64,000 bases of DNA from OLB6 sp964620125 (lineage in GTDB: Bacteria; Bacteroidota; Ignavibacteria; Kapaibacteriales; Kapaibacteriaceae): the NCBI GenBank assembly GCA_964620125.1, contig CAZUGQ010000011.1, forward strand, positions 16,056 to 80,055, given 5' to 3'. The position numbers and the translations under genes were made by a program. This document shows, piece after piece, positions 26,013 to 35,018 of this stretch. The first letter of the stretch is position 1; each line of letters begins with the position of its first letter. The notes under the pieces were generated by a model, which saw nothing but the letters and a program-made list of their open reading frames with translations, had not been told where the DNA came from and ran no database searches.

Positions 26013-26748
26013 GTACGTCGATCACCACTGCATACGCTTCTTCATCGGCACGCAGCAGTATGTGGGCAGTATCGGTGAATCCCACACTATCCCGGCTCTC
26101 CAGTTGCTGGCTGGCTGCTGACTGCTGATCGTTGCCAGGTGCTGCTGTTGCACGTACGTCCAACCGGCCACTGATCACAAACACGAACAAACCGTTGCCG
26201 TCGCGCTGGCTCGTGTAGGTGCATTCGAAGCCTTTGTGTAGCCGCACAAGAGATAGCCAGGCATGTTGGTTGATCCACAGTGGAGAACCATCGCCCTTGG
26301 GCCCAACTACAGGTGTAATCTTGTTCGTGAGTAGTTCAATGTGCTTCTGGTCGTACCGAGGCTCTACACCAGCTTGGTTTGGAATGATCCAAATCTGGAG
26401 GAACTTGAGTGGGTCGGTTTCGGAAGCATTATACTCACTGTGGGTAAGTCCACTTCCTGCACTCATCACCTGAACCTCGCCCGGTTCAAGAGTTTGAATG
26501 TTGCCCATACTGTCCTTATGAGCAATCGTACCCTCCAATGGAATGGATATGATTTCCATGTTCCGATGCGGGTGAGTGCCGAAACCTGAGCCCCCTTCCA
26601 CTACGTCATCATTGAACACGCGGAGCAAACCAAAACCCATTCGCTCTGGTGCATAGTATTCGCCAAAACTGAAAACATGGCGAGTGTCGAGCCAACCAAA
26701 GTTGTAGTGGCCACGGCTGGAAGCCGGGAAGAGGATGGAGTGTGCCAT
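25999..26748 (-). CDS. pirin family protein
   Basis: 249 residues from MAHSILFPASSRGHYNFGW; the frame to 26772 includes part of an upstream terminator. The N-terminal cupin has the pirin metal motif GFGTHPHRNMEIISIPLEGTIAHKDSMGN and QVMSAGSGLTHSEYN, providing the His/Glu ligands. The second cupin is degenerate (FVFVISGRLDVRATAAPG). Pirins bind iron; some show quercetinase-like dioxygenase activity, others act as redox cofactors. Its role here is not clear. The motif GAGCCCCCTTCCA at 26588 is read as VVEGGSGFG, just before the metal motif. Confidence 0.93.
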   Translation of the reverse strand: MAHSILFPASSRGHYNFGWLDTRHVFSFGEYYAPERMGFGLLRVFNDDVVEGGSGFGTHPHRNMEIISIPLEGTIAHKDSMGNIQTLEPGEVQVMSAGSGLTHSEYNASETDPLKFLQIWIIPNQAGVEPRYDQKHIELLTNKITPVVGPKGDGSPLWINQHAWLSLVRLHKGFECTYTSQRDGNGLFVFVISGRLDVRATAAPGNDQQSAASQQLESRDSVGFTDTAHILLRADEEAYAVVIDVPMTQ

Positions 26749-26751
26749 GAA

Positions 26752-26790
26752 CAAAAAACGGACTGTCAACATGATGTTGAGCAGCCCGTG
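26752..26790 (-). terminator. intrinsic terminator downstream of the type IX protein gene
   Basis: On the minus strand ACGGGCTG and CAGTCCGT pair, with an inner TCAACA-TCA-TGTTGA stem, followed by TTTTTTG. It ends transcription from 27682-26810 just before the pirin start at 26748. Confidence 0.9.
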
Positions 26791-26809
26791 GTTTAGTGGT
26801 TACAGGTTG

Positions 26810-27682
26810 CTATCGCGTGACGGCGAGCGATGACGAACGTCTGCCGGTAGGAGTGTTCACACTTACCATGTAGTTGCCTTCGGCAAGTCCGGTGGTGGGT
26901 ATGGTAGCGTCAAGCCTTCCGTTCTGAGTGGTTGCGGTGTGGCTGGACACAAGCGTACCATTCATGTCGAACACATCAATTTTCACGGTTGATTGTTCTA
27001 CGTTGTCAAGGCTTATGCGAGCAGAGGTGCCACTTGGGTTCGGAAAAACGCTCAGCGGGGCAGAGGTCGACGTCAAACGATCAACTCCTGACGTGAGGCC
27101 CTCCTGTCCGAATGTGGGTGGTGGATTGCTTGGCAGAGATCCATCCCACAACACGAATCTCAAAACAATCCTTCGTGGATTGCCGCGGAACATGTCCATG
27201 GTAGGGTCGGAACCTTTTCCGCGCATATCCTCCACCTTTTCCTTCCATGCCTCAATGTCGTCTTCATGAGCGTCAAAGATGGCCTTCAGTTTTTCCTTGC
27301 TACGCTCGATGATAGGCCGCACCTGCTCGGCAAGGTCATACATGTCATCGTGACTCTGTTCGCGTATTTGATGAAGACGCTTGCGAGCTTCTTCTTTGTC
27401 GAGATCCTGGTCTTTTACGGACTTCATCTCTAACAGGATCTTTTCCTTTACCTGCTTGGCTTGGTTGCGCAAGGCAGTGAGTTTCGTTAGATCTTCTGCC
27501 GAGAGTGAAGCATCATACTCGTCGTGCATCTTCTTGAGTGTTGGATAAACCTCATTCTTAAACCATTCACGCAGCTCCTTCGCTTGTTCGGGATCAATCT
27601 TGTGGCGACGGCTGCGATCATCGGCACGTGTTGTTTGCAGCGTGGCGCATACCAGGGCCACGACTATCAGAATGTACTTCAT
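26810..27682 (-). CDS. secreted coiled-coil protein with type IX sorting domain
   Basis: 290 residues; GGAG precedes the ATG. The signal peptide ends near TTRADD. Residues about 25-160 are charged helices (DPEQAKELREWFKNEVYPTLKKMHDEYD ... EEARKRLHQIREQSHDDMYDLAEQVRPIIERSKEKLKAIF), resembling Spy/CpxP-like periplasmic helical proteins without a clear LTxxQ. The last about 75 residues (LSVFPNPSGTSARI to SSSLAVTR) are a type IX C-terminal domain. It is therefore probably displayed at or released from the cell surface. Function unknown; binding of metals or misfolded proteins is a guess by analogy. A strong terminator follows. Confidence 0.72.
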   Translation of the reverse strand: MKYILIVVALVCATLQTTRADDRSRRHKIDPEQAKELREWFKNEVYPTLKKMHDEYDASLSAEDLTKLTALRNQAKQVKEKILLEMKSVKDQDLDKEEARKRLHQIREQSHDDMYDLAEQVRPIIERSKEKLKAIFDAHEDDIEAWKEKVEDMRGKGSDPTMDMFRGNPRRIVLRFVLWDGSLPSNPPPTFGQEGLTSGVDRLTSTSAPLSVFPNPSGTSARISLDNVEQSTVKIDVFDMNGTLVSSHTATTQNGRLDATIPTTGLAEGNYMVSVNTPTGRRSSSLAVTR

Positions 27683-27763
27683 GAGAGAACTCCGTTGTGT
27701 TTGGAACGGGCGCGCTGTCAGGCGGTAAGGGGCTTGGGTTTAAGTGGTATCCACATATCAGAA

Positions 27764-28495
27764 TCATTCATGCAGGAATGCAGCCTTGCGCGCCAGCACG
27801 GCCTGCCTTCGACTGCGTAACTCGCCTGTGGCAAGCTTGGATGCAAGGATGCGCTGAACGTCGGATAGTGTGCGATACGGATGATGTGGAATACGCTGCT
27901 CTGTACACCATGCTGCAAGAAAGCCCTTAGCGAACACCACATCGGCATGCCGAACGGCGCACGTGTCGGAGCGACCGTCACCCACATACACGATCACATC
28001 TTCATCGGCAGCTGCGTTGATCACAGCATTGCGTTTACAACTGGCACAAAAGCAGGAACAACTTTCCGATGCACCGGGGTAAGTGCCTTTCCACGTGCTG
28101 CCATCATGTGTCATGATATTGCAGACTACCGGAAGCCTCACTGTACCAATGCGTTCAAGTATTGGCATGATGTAGGCATCAAAACCATCGCTCACCACCA
28201 GAGTGCGAATGTTCTTCGTGGTGAGCCAAGCAATGAGTTGCTTGAAGCTGGGGTCAACGTCGCGAGCTCCACACCATGACAACAAGGCCGAAGGTGTGCA
28301 CCGCTGATCCAACGACTCAAGTGCTGCTGAATAATACTCTGCCACGGTAATCGCACCACTCATGAGTTGCGATGTGAGTGTGCGATCGTTGCCGAATTCT
28401 TCAAACAAGGCATCGCTGGTATCGTGAACGGTGATCGTACCGTCGAAGTCTAGAACAACGATGAGTTTGGCCGCGACATTGCCTGACTGTAGCAT
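27764..28495 (-). CDS. MtnX-like HAD phosphatase
   Basis: 243 residues from MLQSGNVAAKLIVVLDFDG; a frame to 28597 would overlap the upstream gene. HAD motif I is VLDFDGTITVHDTSDALFEEF, followed by LVVSDGFDAYI (motif II) and VYVGDGRSDTCAVRHADVVFAKG (motifs III/IV). A CxCFCASCKR cluster lies near the middle. The layout fits the MtnX group, which dephosphorylates an intermediate in methionine salvage, but MtnX-like enzymes also act on other phosphates. No other mtn gene is nearby. The Cys cluster may bind metal. Confidence 0.8.
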   Translation of the reverse strand: MLQSGNVAAKLIVVLDFDGTITVHDTSDALFEEFGNDRTLTSQLMSGAITVAEYYSAALESLDQRCTPSALLSWCGARDVDPSFKQLIAWLTTKNIRTLVVSDGFDAYIMPILERIGTVRLPVVCNIMTHDGSTWKGTYPGASESCSCFCASCKRNAVINAAADEDVIVYVGDGRSDTCAVRHADVVFAKGFLAAWCTEQRIPHHPYRTLSDVQRILASKLATGELRSRRQAVLARKAAFLHE

Positions 28496-28521
28496 GCCTT
28501 TGGTGGATGCAGTTGCCGTGG

Positions 28522-29385
28522 TTAATACTGATAGAAACCCTTGCCTGCTGATTTTCCGATCCACCCTGCGCGCATATACTGCTTGAGCAAGACACACGGA
28601 CGGTATCGTTCCTGCTGATACTCTCGGTACAATCCATCCAGGATTAAGGTAATCACGGCCAGACCAATCTCGTCGGCCCAGGCGAGAAGACCTTTAGGGT
28701 AGTTCACGCCCAGCTTCATGGCCTGATCAATGTCCGACGGTGTTGCCAGGCCTTCCATCACCGCAAACGCAGCTTCGTTGATAAGCATGGCCAGTACGCG
28801 CATCTGCACCAGACCAACTCTGTCCTGCACCACCTGCGTTTCGTACCCGACGGTTCGGAGCAAGGACAGAGCACGTTCAACGTGTTCCTGGCGCGTATTC
28901 AAGCCCCCTGCCACGTCAATGCATGTGGCCCAGCTCATGGTGCCTGGTACAAGCGTAATGCCAACAACGCGTTGTGCGATACCACCAAGAACTCCCATTT
29001 CTGTAACAGTATTTGTGAGGGCAGAAACAACGACGGTGGCCTTGGGATTGATGGTGCTCGCAATCTCGAGTGTTGTTTTCCGAGTAATTGATGGGGCTAC
29101 GGAGAGTTCCACGATATGTGTAAACGCACCCGCATCATTGCGCACGTCGCCCACAACGTGAGAGGCAAATGATCCGTATTCGTCGGCATCCAAGGCGGCC
29201 TCGCCGATCTCGGGATCTACCATGTCGAGTTCCATGTCGAGCTCATCGAACTCGTCCATGGGTGGTAGGATGCGAAAGGGAACGCTGGCAGCATCTAGTT
29301 TGCGAGCAAACTCAATCACAAAGTCCGTATCTCCCGTAAGGAGCACGTTAAACTGTCGGGTGTCTGGCAGAGTGAATACTTGCAT
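28522..29385 (-). CDS. 3-hydroxyacyl-CoA dehydrogenase-like protein with degenerate NAD site
   Basis: 287 residues. The C-terminal half matches the 3-hydroxyacyl-CoA dehydrogenase dimer domain: QDRVGLVQMRVLAMLINEAAFAVMEGLATPSDIDQAMKLGVNYPKGLLAWADEIGL and a final GKGFYQY. The N-terminal Rossmann part lacks the GxGxxG signature (FNVLLTGDTDFVIEFA instead) and carries an acidic insert near residues 43-68 (DEFDELDMELDMVDPE). The N-terminal domain may thus not bind NAD in the usual way. Probably a relative of PaaH/FadB that lost or changed its redox function. It diverges from cdsA with a 36-base gap. Confidence 0.78.
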   Translation of the reverse strand: MQVFTLPDTRQFNVLLTGDTDFVIEFARKLDAASVPFRILPPMDEFDELDMELDMVDPEIGEAALDADEYGSFASHVVGDVRNDAGAFTHIVELSVAPSITRKTTLEIASTINPKATVVVSALTNTVTEMGVLGGIAQRVVGITLVPGTMSWATCIDVAGGLNTRQEHVERALSLLRTVGYETQVVQDRVGLVQMRVLAMLINEAAFAVMEGLATPSDIDQAMKLGVNYPKGLLAWADEIGLAVITLILDGLYREYQQERYRPCVLLKQYMRAGWIGKSAGKGFYQY

Positions 29386-29421
29386 GGCATGCGAACATAC
29401 GGGAGTAGTTTTGTTGCTTCT

Positions 29422-30288
29422 ATGAGCAATGTATGGGTTCGCATTCTTGCTGGTGCCGTAGGCATTCCGCTTGCTGTTGCACTTATCTGGGCCGGGGGCT
29501 GGTGGTTCAATACTGGCGTGATACTGGTTACCGTGCTGGCGCTGCGAGAGTTTTACATCCTGGCTGCCTCAAAGAATGCCACAGCAAACGTAAGTGTGGG
29601 ATTTGTGTGGAGTGTTGTTGTGCAGGTCCTGGTGGCTATTGGGGTAGAAGCGCAAGGCATGTACGGACTCATGTGGTTTGGCTTTGCGATACTGGCCTTT
29701 CTGATGGGCATGCTCACAACGTTGATTGCTGAGTTGGGTCGGAATCGGTTGAATCCCATACTCAATACAGGTATCACCATTACTGGCGTTACCTACGTTA
29801 GTTCCTGTATGAGCACGCTGTTCGTTCTGCGCTCCACGCACTGGCAACTCAGTCAGGGCATCATTGGTTCGAAGGGTGCTGCTCTAGTGCTTGTGCTTTT
29901 TGCAAGCGTGTGGGCCTGTGATACAGTTGCCTACTTTGTTGGTATCAGCTTCGGAAAACACAAGCTCTTTCCCCGTGTTAGCCCGAACAAGAGCTGGGAA
30001 GGGGCTGTGGCAGGCTTTGTAGCGTGTGTGTTGTGTTTCTCACTCATGGCACCCTGGCTTATGCCCACCTTTCCTCTGTGGCTTGCTGTTGTTTGTGGTG
30101 GTACACTTGGCGTTGTGGGGCAACTGGGCGACCTAGTGGAGTCCCTGCTTAAACGCGATGCAACCATCAAGGATAGCTCGCACATCATTCCGGGTCACGG
30201 TGGTCTGCTTGACCGGTTCGACTCGATGCTCTTTGCTGCTCCGATGCTGTTGATTCTCCTCTCCATCGTTTCATCCGTTCTGTACTGA
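29422..30288 (+). CDS. cdsA: phosphatidate cytidylyltransferase
   Basis: 288 residues from MSNVWVRI; upstream in-frame ATGs overlap the divergent gene. About eight membrane helices and the C-terminal CDP-diglyceride synthase signature SWEGAVAGFVAC ... GQLGDLVESLLKRDATIKDSSHIIPGHGGLLDRFDS are present, with the conserved Asp residues for metal. The enzyme makes CDP-diacylglycerol from phosphatidate and CTP at the inner membrane. The CDF transporter gene follows after 3 bases. An AAGGGGCTG variant of the dispersed motif lies at about 30000. Confidence 0.96.
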   Translation: MSNVWVRILAGAVGIPLAVALIWAGGWWFNTGVILVTVLALREFYILAASKNATANVSVGFVWSVVVQVLVAIGVEAQGMYGLMWFGFAILAFLMGMLTTLIAELGRNRLNPILNTGITITGVTYVSSCMSTLFVLRSTHWQLSQGIIGSKGAALVLVLFASVWACDTVAYFVGISFGKHKLFPRVSPNKSWEGAVAGFVACVLCFSLMAPWLMPTFPLWLAVVCGGTLGVVGQLGDLVESLLKRDATIKDSSHIIPGHGGLLDRFDSMLFAAPMLLILLSIVSSVLY

Positions 30289-30291
30289 TTC

Positions 30292-31197
30292 ATGCTCCTG
30301 CATATGCATACCGGGCATGCTCATGATCATGCCATCCACGATCATCGAGACGTTCGTCCGCTTCGTATCGCCATCGTACTTACGAGCACCGTGCTGGCTG
30401 TGCAGATCGTTGGCGGTGTGATCTCGAATAGTTTGGCGTTGCTTAGCGACGCTGGACATGTGTTCGTGGACCTAGCCTCGCTTCTGATCGCCTACTTTGG
30501 GCTGAAGTTCGCGGCACAAGCAAGAGAGAAGCACGACATCCGCTACACCTTCGGGCTACGCAGGCTTGAGATTCTGGCTGCACTCACGAATGGATTCTTA
30601 CTTGTAGGAATCTGTATTTACATCGTAATCGAAGCCGTTCGAAGGATTGCTGATCCGCAACACGTGCACGCCGAGTCAATGTTCGCAATAGCCGTAATCG
30701 GATTCATTGCCAATGCGATTAGCGCACTGTACCTCCATAAGAGTGAGCACATCACAACACGAAGTGCGTATCTCCATGTGCTAACAGATCTGATGTCAAG
30801 CGGCGGCGTCATCATTGCTGCCGTGGTTTTAGCGATTACGGATTGGGAATGGATTGACCCAGCCATCAGCATTGTGATTGCAATCCTTATCACTCGTGGG
30901 GCTTTAAGGGTGATTCGAGAATCATCGGTGATTCTGATGGAGAGCGCACCGTCCCGCATCAATGTGGGTGAAGTACAAGCGGAACTTGAGGCTATAGCTG
31001 GTGTGTTGAACGTGCACGATGTGCACGTATGGCAATTGGGGCAGCATGACGTTACAGCCACGGTGCACGTGGTTACAGATGCTCCGAATGACGCCATGGT
31101 TACTACTGTGCGCGATGTACTCAGAAGCAGATTCGGCATCGAACACGCTACCGTGCAGGTTGAGCGGAAGAACATGAACGATGACTGCGGCGCATGA
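30292..31197 (+). CDS. cation diffusion facilitator (CzcD/ZitB-like)
   Basis: 301 residues, six membrane helices. The N-terminus is His-rich (HMHTGHAHDHAIHDHRD). The metal site has SLALLSDAGHVFVDLASLL in helix two and LTDLMSSGGVI in helix five (Asp residues with His). A cytoplasmic C-terminal domain contains the HDVHVWQLGQHDVTATVHV segment of CzcD types. It exports zinc or similar divalent cations by proton antiport. The metal is inferred. It overlaps the following small gene as ATGA and is 3 bases after cdsA, so the three are likely co-transcribed. Confidence 0.95.
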   Translation: MLLHMHTGHAHDHAIHDHRDVRPLRIAIVLTSTVLAVQIVGGVISNSLALLSDAGHVFVDLASLLIAYFGLKFAAQAREKHDIRYTFGLRRLEILAALTNGFLLVGICIYIVIEAVRRIADPQHVHAESMFAIAVIGFIANAISALYLHKSEHITTRSAYLHVLTDLMSSGGVIIAAVVLAITDWEWIDPAISIVIAILITRGALRVIRESSVILMESAPSRINVGEVQAELEAIAGVLNVHDVHVWQLGQHDVTATVHVVTDAPNDAMVTTVRDVLRSRFGIEHATVQVERKNMNDDCGA

Positions 31198-31553
31198 ATG
31201 ATCTTCTTTCGAATACGTTCCTGATTACGGCCCCGCTCATGGTGCTTACGGCAGAGTGTACGGTAACTGCCATACGCCGATTCTATCCAGAGTCAACAGC
31301 CAAGGTGCTGTGGCGCTGGGTGCGACTGTTGTACGGTGTTAGTCTGATTCTCGTGCCATCGATCGCTGGCATTGTTACCGTTAGCATTGCATGGTTTGGT
31401 GCAGGTTTGCTCATGAGCATGGCATTCAGCAACCTCCGCGTACCGAGTGGTCGAGGGAGAGCACTCGGCCTTACGGCTTGCGCTGTTGCCCTTGGTTTAA
31501 CGGGAGCACTTCCGCTTGTGGTTAGTAGCAGAGTGCTGGACGTAGCAGCGTAG
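31194..31553 (+). CDS. small membrane protein
   Basis: 119 residues, start overlapping the CDF stop as ATGA. Three or four hydrophobic stretches: FLITAPLMVLTAECTV, LLYGVSLILVPSIAGIVTVSIAWFGAGLLMSMAF and LGLTACAVALGLTGALPLVV. No known motif. I do not recognise it. The coupling suggests translation with the metal exporter. Confidence 0.65.
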   Translation: MNDLLSNTFLITAPLMVLTAECTVTAIRRFYPESTAKVLWRWVRLLYGVSLILVPSIAGIVTVSIAWFGAGLLMSMAFSNLRVPSGRGRALGLTACAVALGLTGALPLVVSSRVLDVAA

Positions 31554-31673
31554 TGGCCGTAGTTTGCAGCGTTGGCCAAACCTGGTTGCTTTGCACCGTA
31601 ATGGCACAACACAGAGACAACCATCCCAAGGATGCGTGAACATGCAGGCTTTTATTGGTGATTCAGTAAGGCA

Positions 31674-32105
31674 ATGATTCCAATCCTTCTCATCATCGCC
31701 TCCTTCGTCGCGATGGAGTTTTTTACCGGCTGGTTCCACCGGTACGTGATGCATGGCCTCTTATGGTCCGTCCATGAAAGCCACCATCGGCCTCCTCGTT
31801 CCTTCTGGCAGCGAAACGACTTGTTTGTGCTGTTCTTTACCACAACCTCGATGACGCTCATCTTTCTTGGTATACCAAACGGACCTACCTTGTGGATGGG
31901 CATTGGTGTTGCCATGTATGGAATGTGTTATTTCTACGTGCACGACTTTCTCATACACAAGCGATTGGGTAAGCCCCCTGCTCCCAAAAGCCGGTATCTG
32001 CGTGCCATTCACCGAGCCCATCTGGCACATCACCGGCATTTGGATGCTCGTCCTGGAGAGGCATTCGGTCTGTTGTGGGTGCCCTTGCGTTATTGGCCGG
32101 AGTAA
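31674..32105 (+). CDS. CrtZ-like beta-carotene hydroxylase (fatty acid hydroxylase superfamily)
   Basis: 143 residues. Four His motifs expected for a di-iron hydroxylase are present: HRYVMHG, HESHH, HDFLIH and HRAHLAHHRH, set among membrane helices. Size and motif spacing fit bacterial CrtZ (beta-carotene 3-hydroxylase) rather than the larger sterol desaturase group. The enzyme would hydroxylate a carotenoid ring. No other carotenoid gene lies in the window. The 3' end overlaps the S10 peptidase gene by 16 bases tail-to-tail. The motif AAGCCCCCTGC at 31971 encodes KPPA. Confidence 0.88.
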   Translation: MIPILLIIASFVAMEFFTGWFHRYVMHGLLWSVHESHHRPPRSFWQRNDLFVLFFTTTSMTLIFLGIPNGPTLWMGIGVAMYGMCYFYVHDFLIHKRLGKPPAPKSRYLRAIHRAHLAHHRHLDARPGEAFGLLWVPLRYWPE

Positions 32106-33574
32106 AATCGTTTTGCACCGTCCTTCATGCCTACCAGTTCGGACTTGAGCAGATACATCATGTGCCCCGCCTTATAGTAGCTCATGGTTACGTTGTTGCG
32201 AAGGGGCTTTGGCAGGCCCATGTGGTCGAACGTGTACTCAGCGGCATAGAACGGGGTTGCCAGATCGTAGTAGCCGTTTAACACCCACACCTTGAGGTGA
32301 GGATTGCTGAGCATTGCATTGCGCAAGCTCGGTGCAACATTCAGGTATTCATTTTTGGCGTTACCGTAGTCCCACGGCCAGACTCTTCCGGTCAGGACTT
32401 CGTAAGGAAGTGTGGTGTTTACGTTGAGCTCACGTGTAAGGTAGTCGTTGATGCACGTTGCAAAACATCCTGCAATGGTTGGATGGTGACTTGGATCTCG
32501 TTCCATCCACTCGCTGAGTTTGTTGGCAACAGTGCCCTTGTATCGGCTATCGAAACGTCCGATAACCATGCCACTATCTCGAAGCAGTTCTGCGCAGAAC
32601 TTGTGAATGTTGATTCGCAGATCAGTTTTATCCAGATAGTCAGTTCCAAGTCCAGTTAACTCTTGCAGCTGGTTCACGGTTTGTGTTCGTTCGGTTGCCG
32701 AAAGTTTGTCGCCAGCCATGAGAGCAAGGGTGTAATTCTTGGAGGCATAATCTCGTGCCTGCTGTGCAAGAGCTTCAACGGATGATGCACTGCCTGCCGG
32801 GCCAAGCCTTCCATGGTACTGAGCGGTAACGGCGTACGTGGGCAGGAAGAGGGCGAAGGGGAGGTCATTGCCTTCAGCAAAATCAATCGTCTGAAAGTTG
32901 AGTACTGCACTAACGAGAATCACTCCATTCAGGTACATGCCATAGCGGTCTTGCAGGTGGTTGCTTAGGCCAGCAGCCCGTGTAGTGCCATAGGATTCTC
33001 CAATGAGATACTTTGGAGAAGCCCAGCGCTTGTTGTCTGCAATCCAACGCCGGATGAATGCACCAACACTTTCGATGTCTTGCTGGACGCCATGAAAATC
33101 CTGTCCGGCTGTTTTTTCGTCGGCTGCACGCGAGAATCCTGTGCTTACCGGGTCAATGAAGACAAGGTCTGTGAGATCCAGCCATGAGTAGTCATTGTCA
33201 ACCAACCGATAAGGTGGGGGAAGCGTTGTGCCATCATCATTCATCAGCACACGCCGCGGTCCAAGTACTCCCAGGTGCAGCCACACGCTGGAGGAGCCGG
33301 GACCACCGTTGAAGGAGAACGTGAGAGGGCGTTTTGATGGATCCGCCTCACCCTTCTTCGTGTAGGCCACGAAGAACACTCGTGCCCTGATGGTGCCATC
33401 TTCTTTTGTTAAGGTTAGATGCCCAGCTGTTGCATCGTACTCCACAACCGTACCACCAATTGTTAGCCGATGGGTTGTGGTGATTGGCTCCTGGTAGATT
33501 GGCAAAGGGGCTTTGGTTGTGTCGGCTGCATGCATGCACGTGACCGACAGCAGGAGAATGACGAACGATATCAT
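32090..33574 (-). CDS. secreted S10-family serine carboxypeptidase-like protein
   Basis: 494 residues from MISFVILLLSVTCMHAADT, a normal signal peptide. An ATG at 33700 overlaps the upstream stop as ATGA but adds 42 residues with no family look; both are possible. The peptidase has the oxyanion NGGPGSSSVWLHLGVLGP, VDNDYSWLDLTDLVFIDPVSTGFSR, and the nucleophile elbow GESYGTTRAAGL. The later catalytic Asp and His lie near YDLATPFYAAEYTF and KAGHMMY. It cleaves C-terminal residues in periplasm or outside. It follows the YbdK-like ligase gene. The motif GAGCCCCCTTC at 33675 lies in the leader. Confidence 0.88.
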   Translation of the reverse strand: MISFVILLLSVTCMHAADTTKAPLPIYQEPITTTHRLTIGGTVVEYDATAGHLTLTKEDGTIRARVFFVAYTKKGEADPSKRPLTFSFNGGPGSSSVWLHLGVLGPRRVLMNDDGTTLPPPYRLVDNDYSWLDLTDLVFIDPVSTGFSRAADEKTAGQDFHGVQQDIESVGAFIRRWIADNKRWASPKYLIGESYGTTRAAGLSNHLQDRYGMYLNGVILVSAVLNFQTIDFAEGNDLPFALFLPTYAVTAQYHGRLGPAGSASSVEALAQQARDYASKNYTLALMAGDKLSATERTQTVNQLQELTGLGTDYLDKTDLRINIHKFCAELLRDSGMVIGRFDSRYKGTVANKLSEWMERDPSHHPTIAGCFATCINDYLTRELNVNTTLPYEVLTGRVWPWDYGNAKNEYLNVAPSLRNAMLSNPHLKVWVLNGYYDLATPFYAAEYTFDHMGLPKPLRNNVTMSYYKAGHMMYLLKSELVGMKDGAKRFYSGQ

Positions 33575-33696
33575 CAGACGTGTGCAGTGGTGGGTATGTG
33601 ATGTTTCAAAACCAGAAGGGAGCACGAATACGGTCTGTGGTATGCAGGCGGGCATACGATCAGAATCTTGTTGTGAGCCCCCTTCATAGTCAGAGG

Positions 33697-34947
33697 TCAT
33701 GTGGGATCGCTCTCACTTCGGATAGACGAAACCTTTTCAGCAAGAGCATCGGCTGAAGGTGGCTGTATGGTGTCGAGAAACGGCGTTACGTCACTGAACA
33801 GGCCGTGTGTGGTTTCTGACTGAATGTATCGCGCAACAGCTTCGATGCTTTGTGTTTCGTGGTATACACGCAACTGACGATCGGCACCGCTACCATTCTC
33901 AAGGATCGTGTTGATGTACTCGATTTCTGCGCGGGATCCAAGATCGTCCACAACATCATCAACAAATTCTAGCAGCTCGCGAATGAGATCGCGGGCAGGG
34001 AGCTCAACTTGCCGACCCCAGTCAATAAGTTTTCCGTCGAGGCCATATCGAACGGCGCGCCACTTGTTTTCCATGAGGAGTGATCGGCGGTATTGCCGGA
34101 AGGAGAGGTTGCGCTGGTACAGGGAGTACAGCTTGGCGGCGATGGCCTGACAGAGTGCGGCAATTGCTATTGTTTCCTCGATACGCATGGGTAGGTCGCA
34201 GATACGCACTTCGAGGGTAGGAAAGAACGGGTGTGGCCGAATGTCCCACCAGATTTTCTTGGCATTATCTATCGAACCCGTCTTTACCAGAAGGTTAACA
34301 TAGTGTTGGTACTCACTCCAATCGGAAAACAAGTCGGGCAAGGCCGTGCGGGGGAATCGTTCAAAGATCTTCGATCGGAAGCTCTTTAGCCCAGTATCCG
34401 CTCCTTCCCAGAACGGACTGTTTGTGGAGATGGCCAACACGTGCGGCATGAAGTAGCGCATCTCGTTCATGAGCTGTATCTGTACCTCGCGGCTTTCGAT
34501 GCCGATGTGAATGTGCATGCCGAAGATTAGCAGGGAGCGCGCCAGCAGCTGCATGTCTTCGAGGATGATCTGATATCTGTCATCCGGATAAATGTCCTGA
34601 TCCTCCCAATGGGCAAATGGGTGTGTGGATGCCGCACCGATGAGCAGGCCGTTCTGTTTGGCCAGGTGATGAACAATGCTGCGAATCTTTGTAACCTCGA
34701 ATCGGGCCTCCTTGATATCCCGGCACACAGCGGTTCCGATTTCCAGCATTGACCCATGCATCTCCGGCTTGATATGCTCATGGAGGAGAACTCGACCCTT
34801 GCTGATCAACTCCAGGTTCACATGTGAACGCAGGTTGAAGGTTTGCGGGTCGAGTACCATGTACTCTTCCTCGATGCCAAGCGTGAAGGACGGACGTTCG
34901 TAGGGGTTTCCCGGATTGAAGAACACTCCCGGATCTTCTGCAGCCAT
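33697..34947 (-). CDS. YbdK-like carboxylate-amine (gamma-glutamyl-cysteine) ligase
   Basis: 416 residues from MAAEDPGVFFNPG. Glutamate-cysteine ligase type 2 marks: FTLGIEEEYMVLDPQT, MLEIGTAVCRDIKEA, LIGAASTHPFAHWEDQ, HIHIGIESREVQIQLMNEMRYFMPHVLAISTNSPFW, and WWDIRPHPFFPTLEVRICDLP. These bind ATP and metal. In E. coli YbdK has weak gamma-glutamylcysteine ligase activity; in other bacteria similar enzymes make different amides. The true substrate here is unknown. Its TGA is part of an ATGA with a possible start of the S10 gene. Confidence 0.92.
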   Translation of the reverse strand: MAAEDPGVFFNPGNPYERPSFTLGIEEEYMVLDPQTFNLRSHVNLELISKGRVLLHEHIKPEMHGSMLEIGTAVCRDIKEARFEVTKIRSIVHHLAKQNGLLIGAASTHPFAHWEDQDIYPDDRYQIILEDMQLLARSLLIFGMHIHIGIESREVQIQLMNEMRYFMPHVLAISTNSPFWEGADTGLKSFRSKIFERFPRTALPDLFSDWSEYQHYVNLLVKTGSIDNAKKIWWDIRPHPFFPTLEVRICDLPMRIEETIAIAALCQAIAAKLYSLYQRNLSFRQYRRSLLMENKWRAVRYGLDGKLIDWGRQVELPARDLIRELLEFVDDVVDDLGSRAEIEYINTILENGSGADRQLRVYHETQSIEAVARYIQSETTHGLFSDVTPFLDTIQPPSADALAEKVSSIRSESDPT

Positions 34948-35018
34948 GAACACCTCAGTGAAAATGTGCGTGAAGATAGCGCAACACACGCACGTGCCGA
35001 ACGTTGTAGTTTTCCGCT

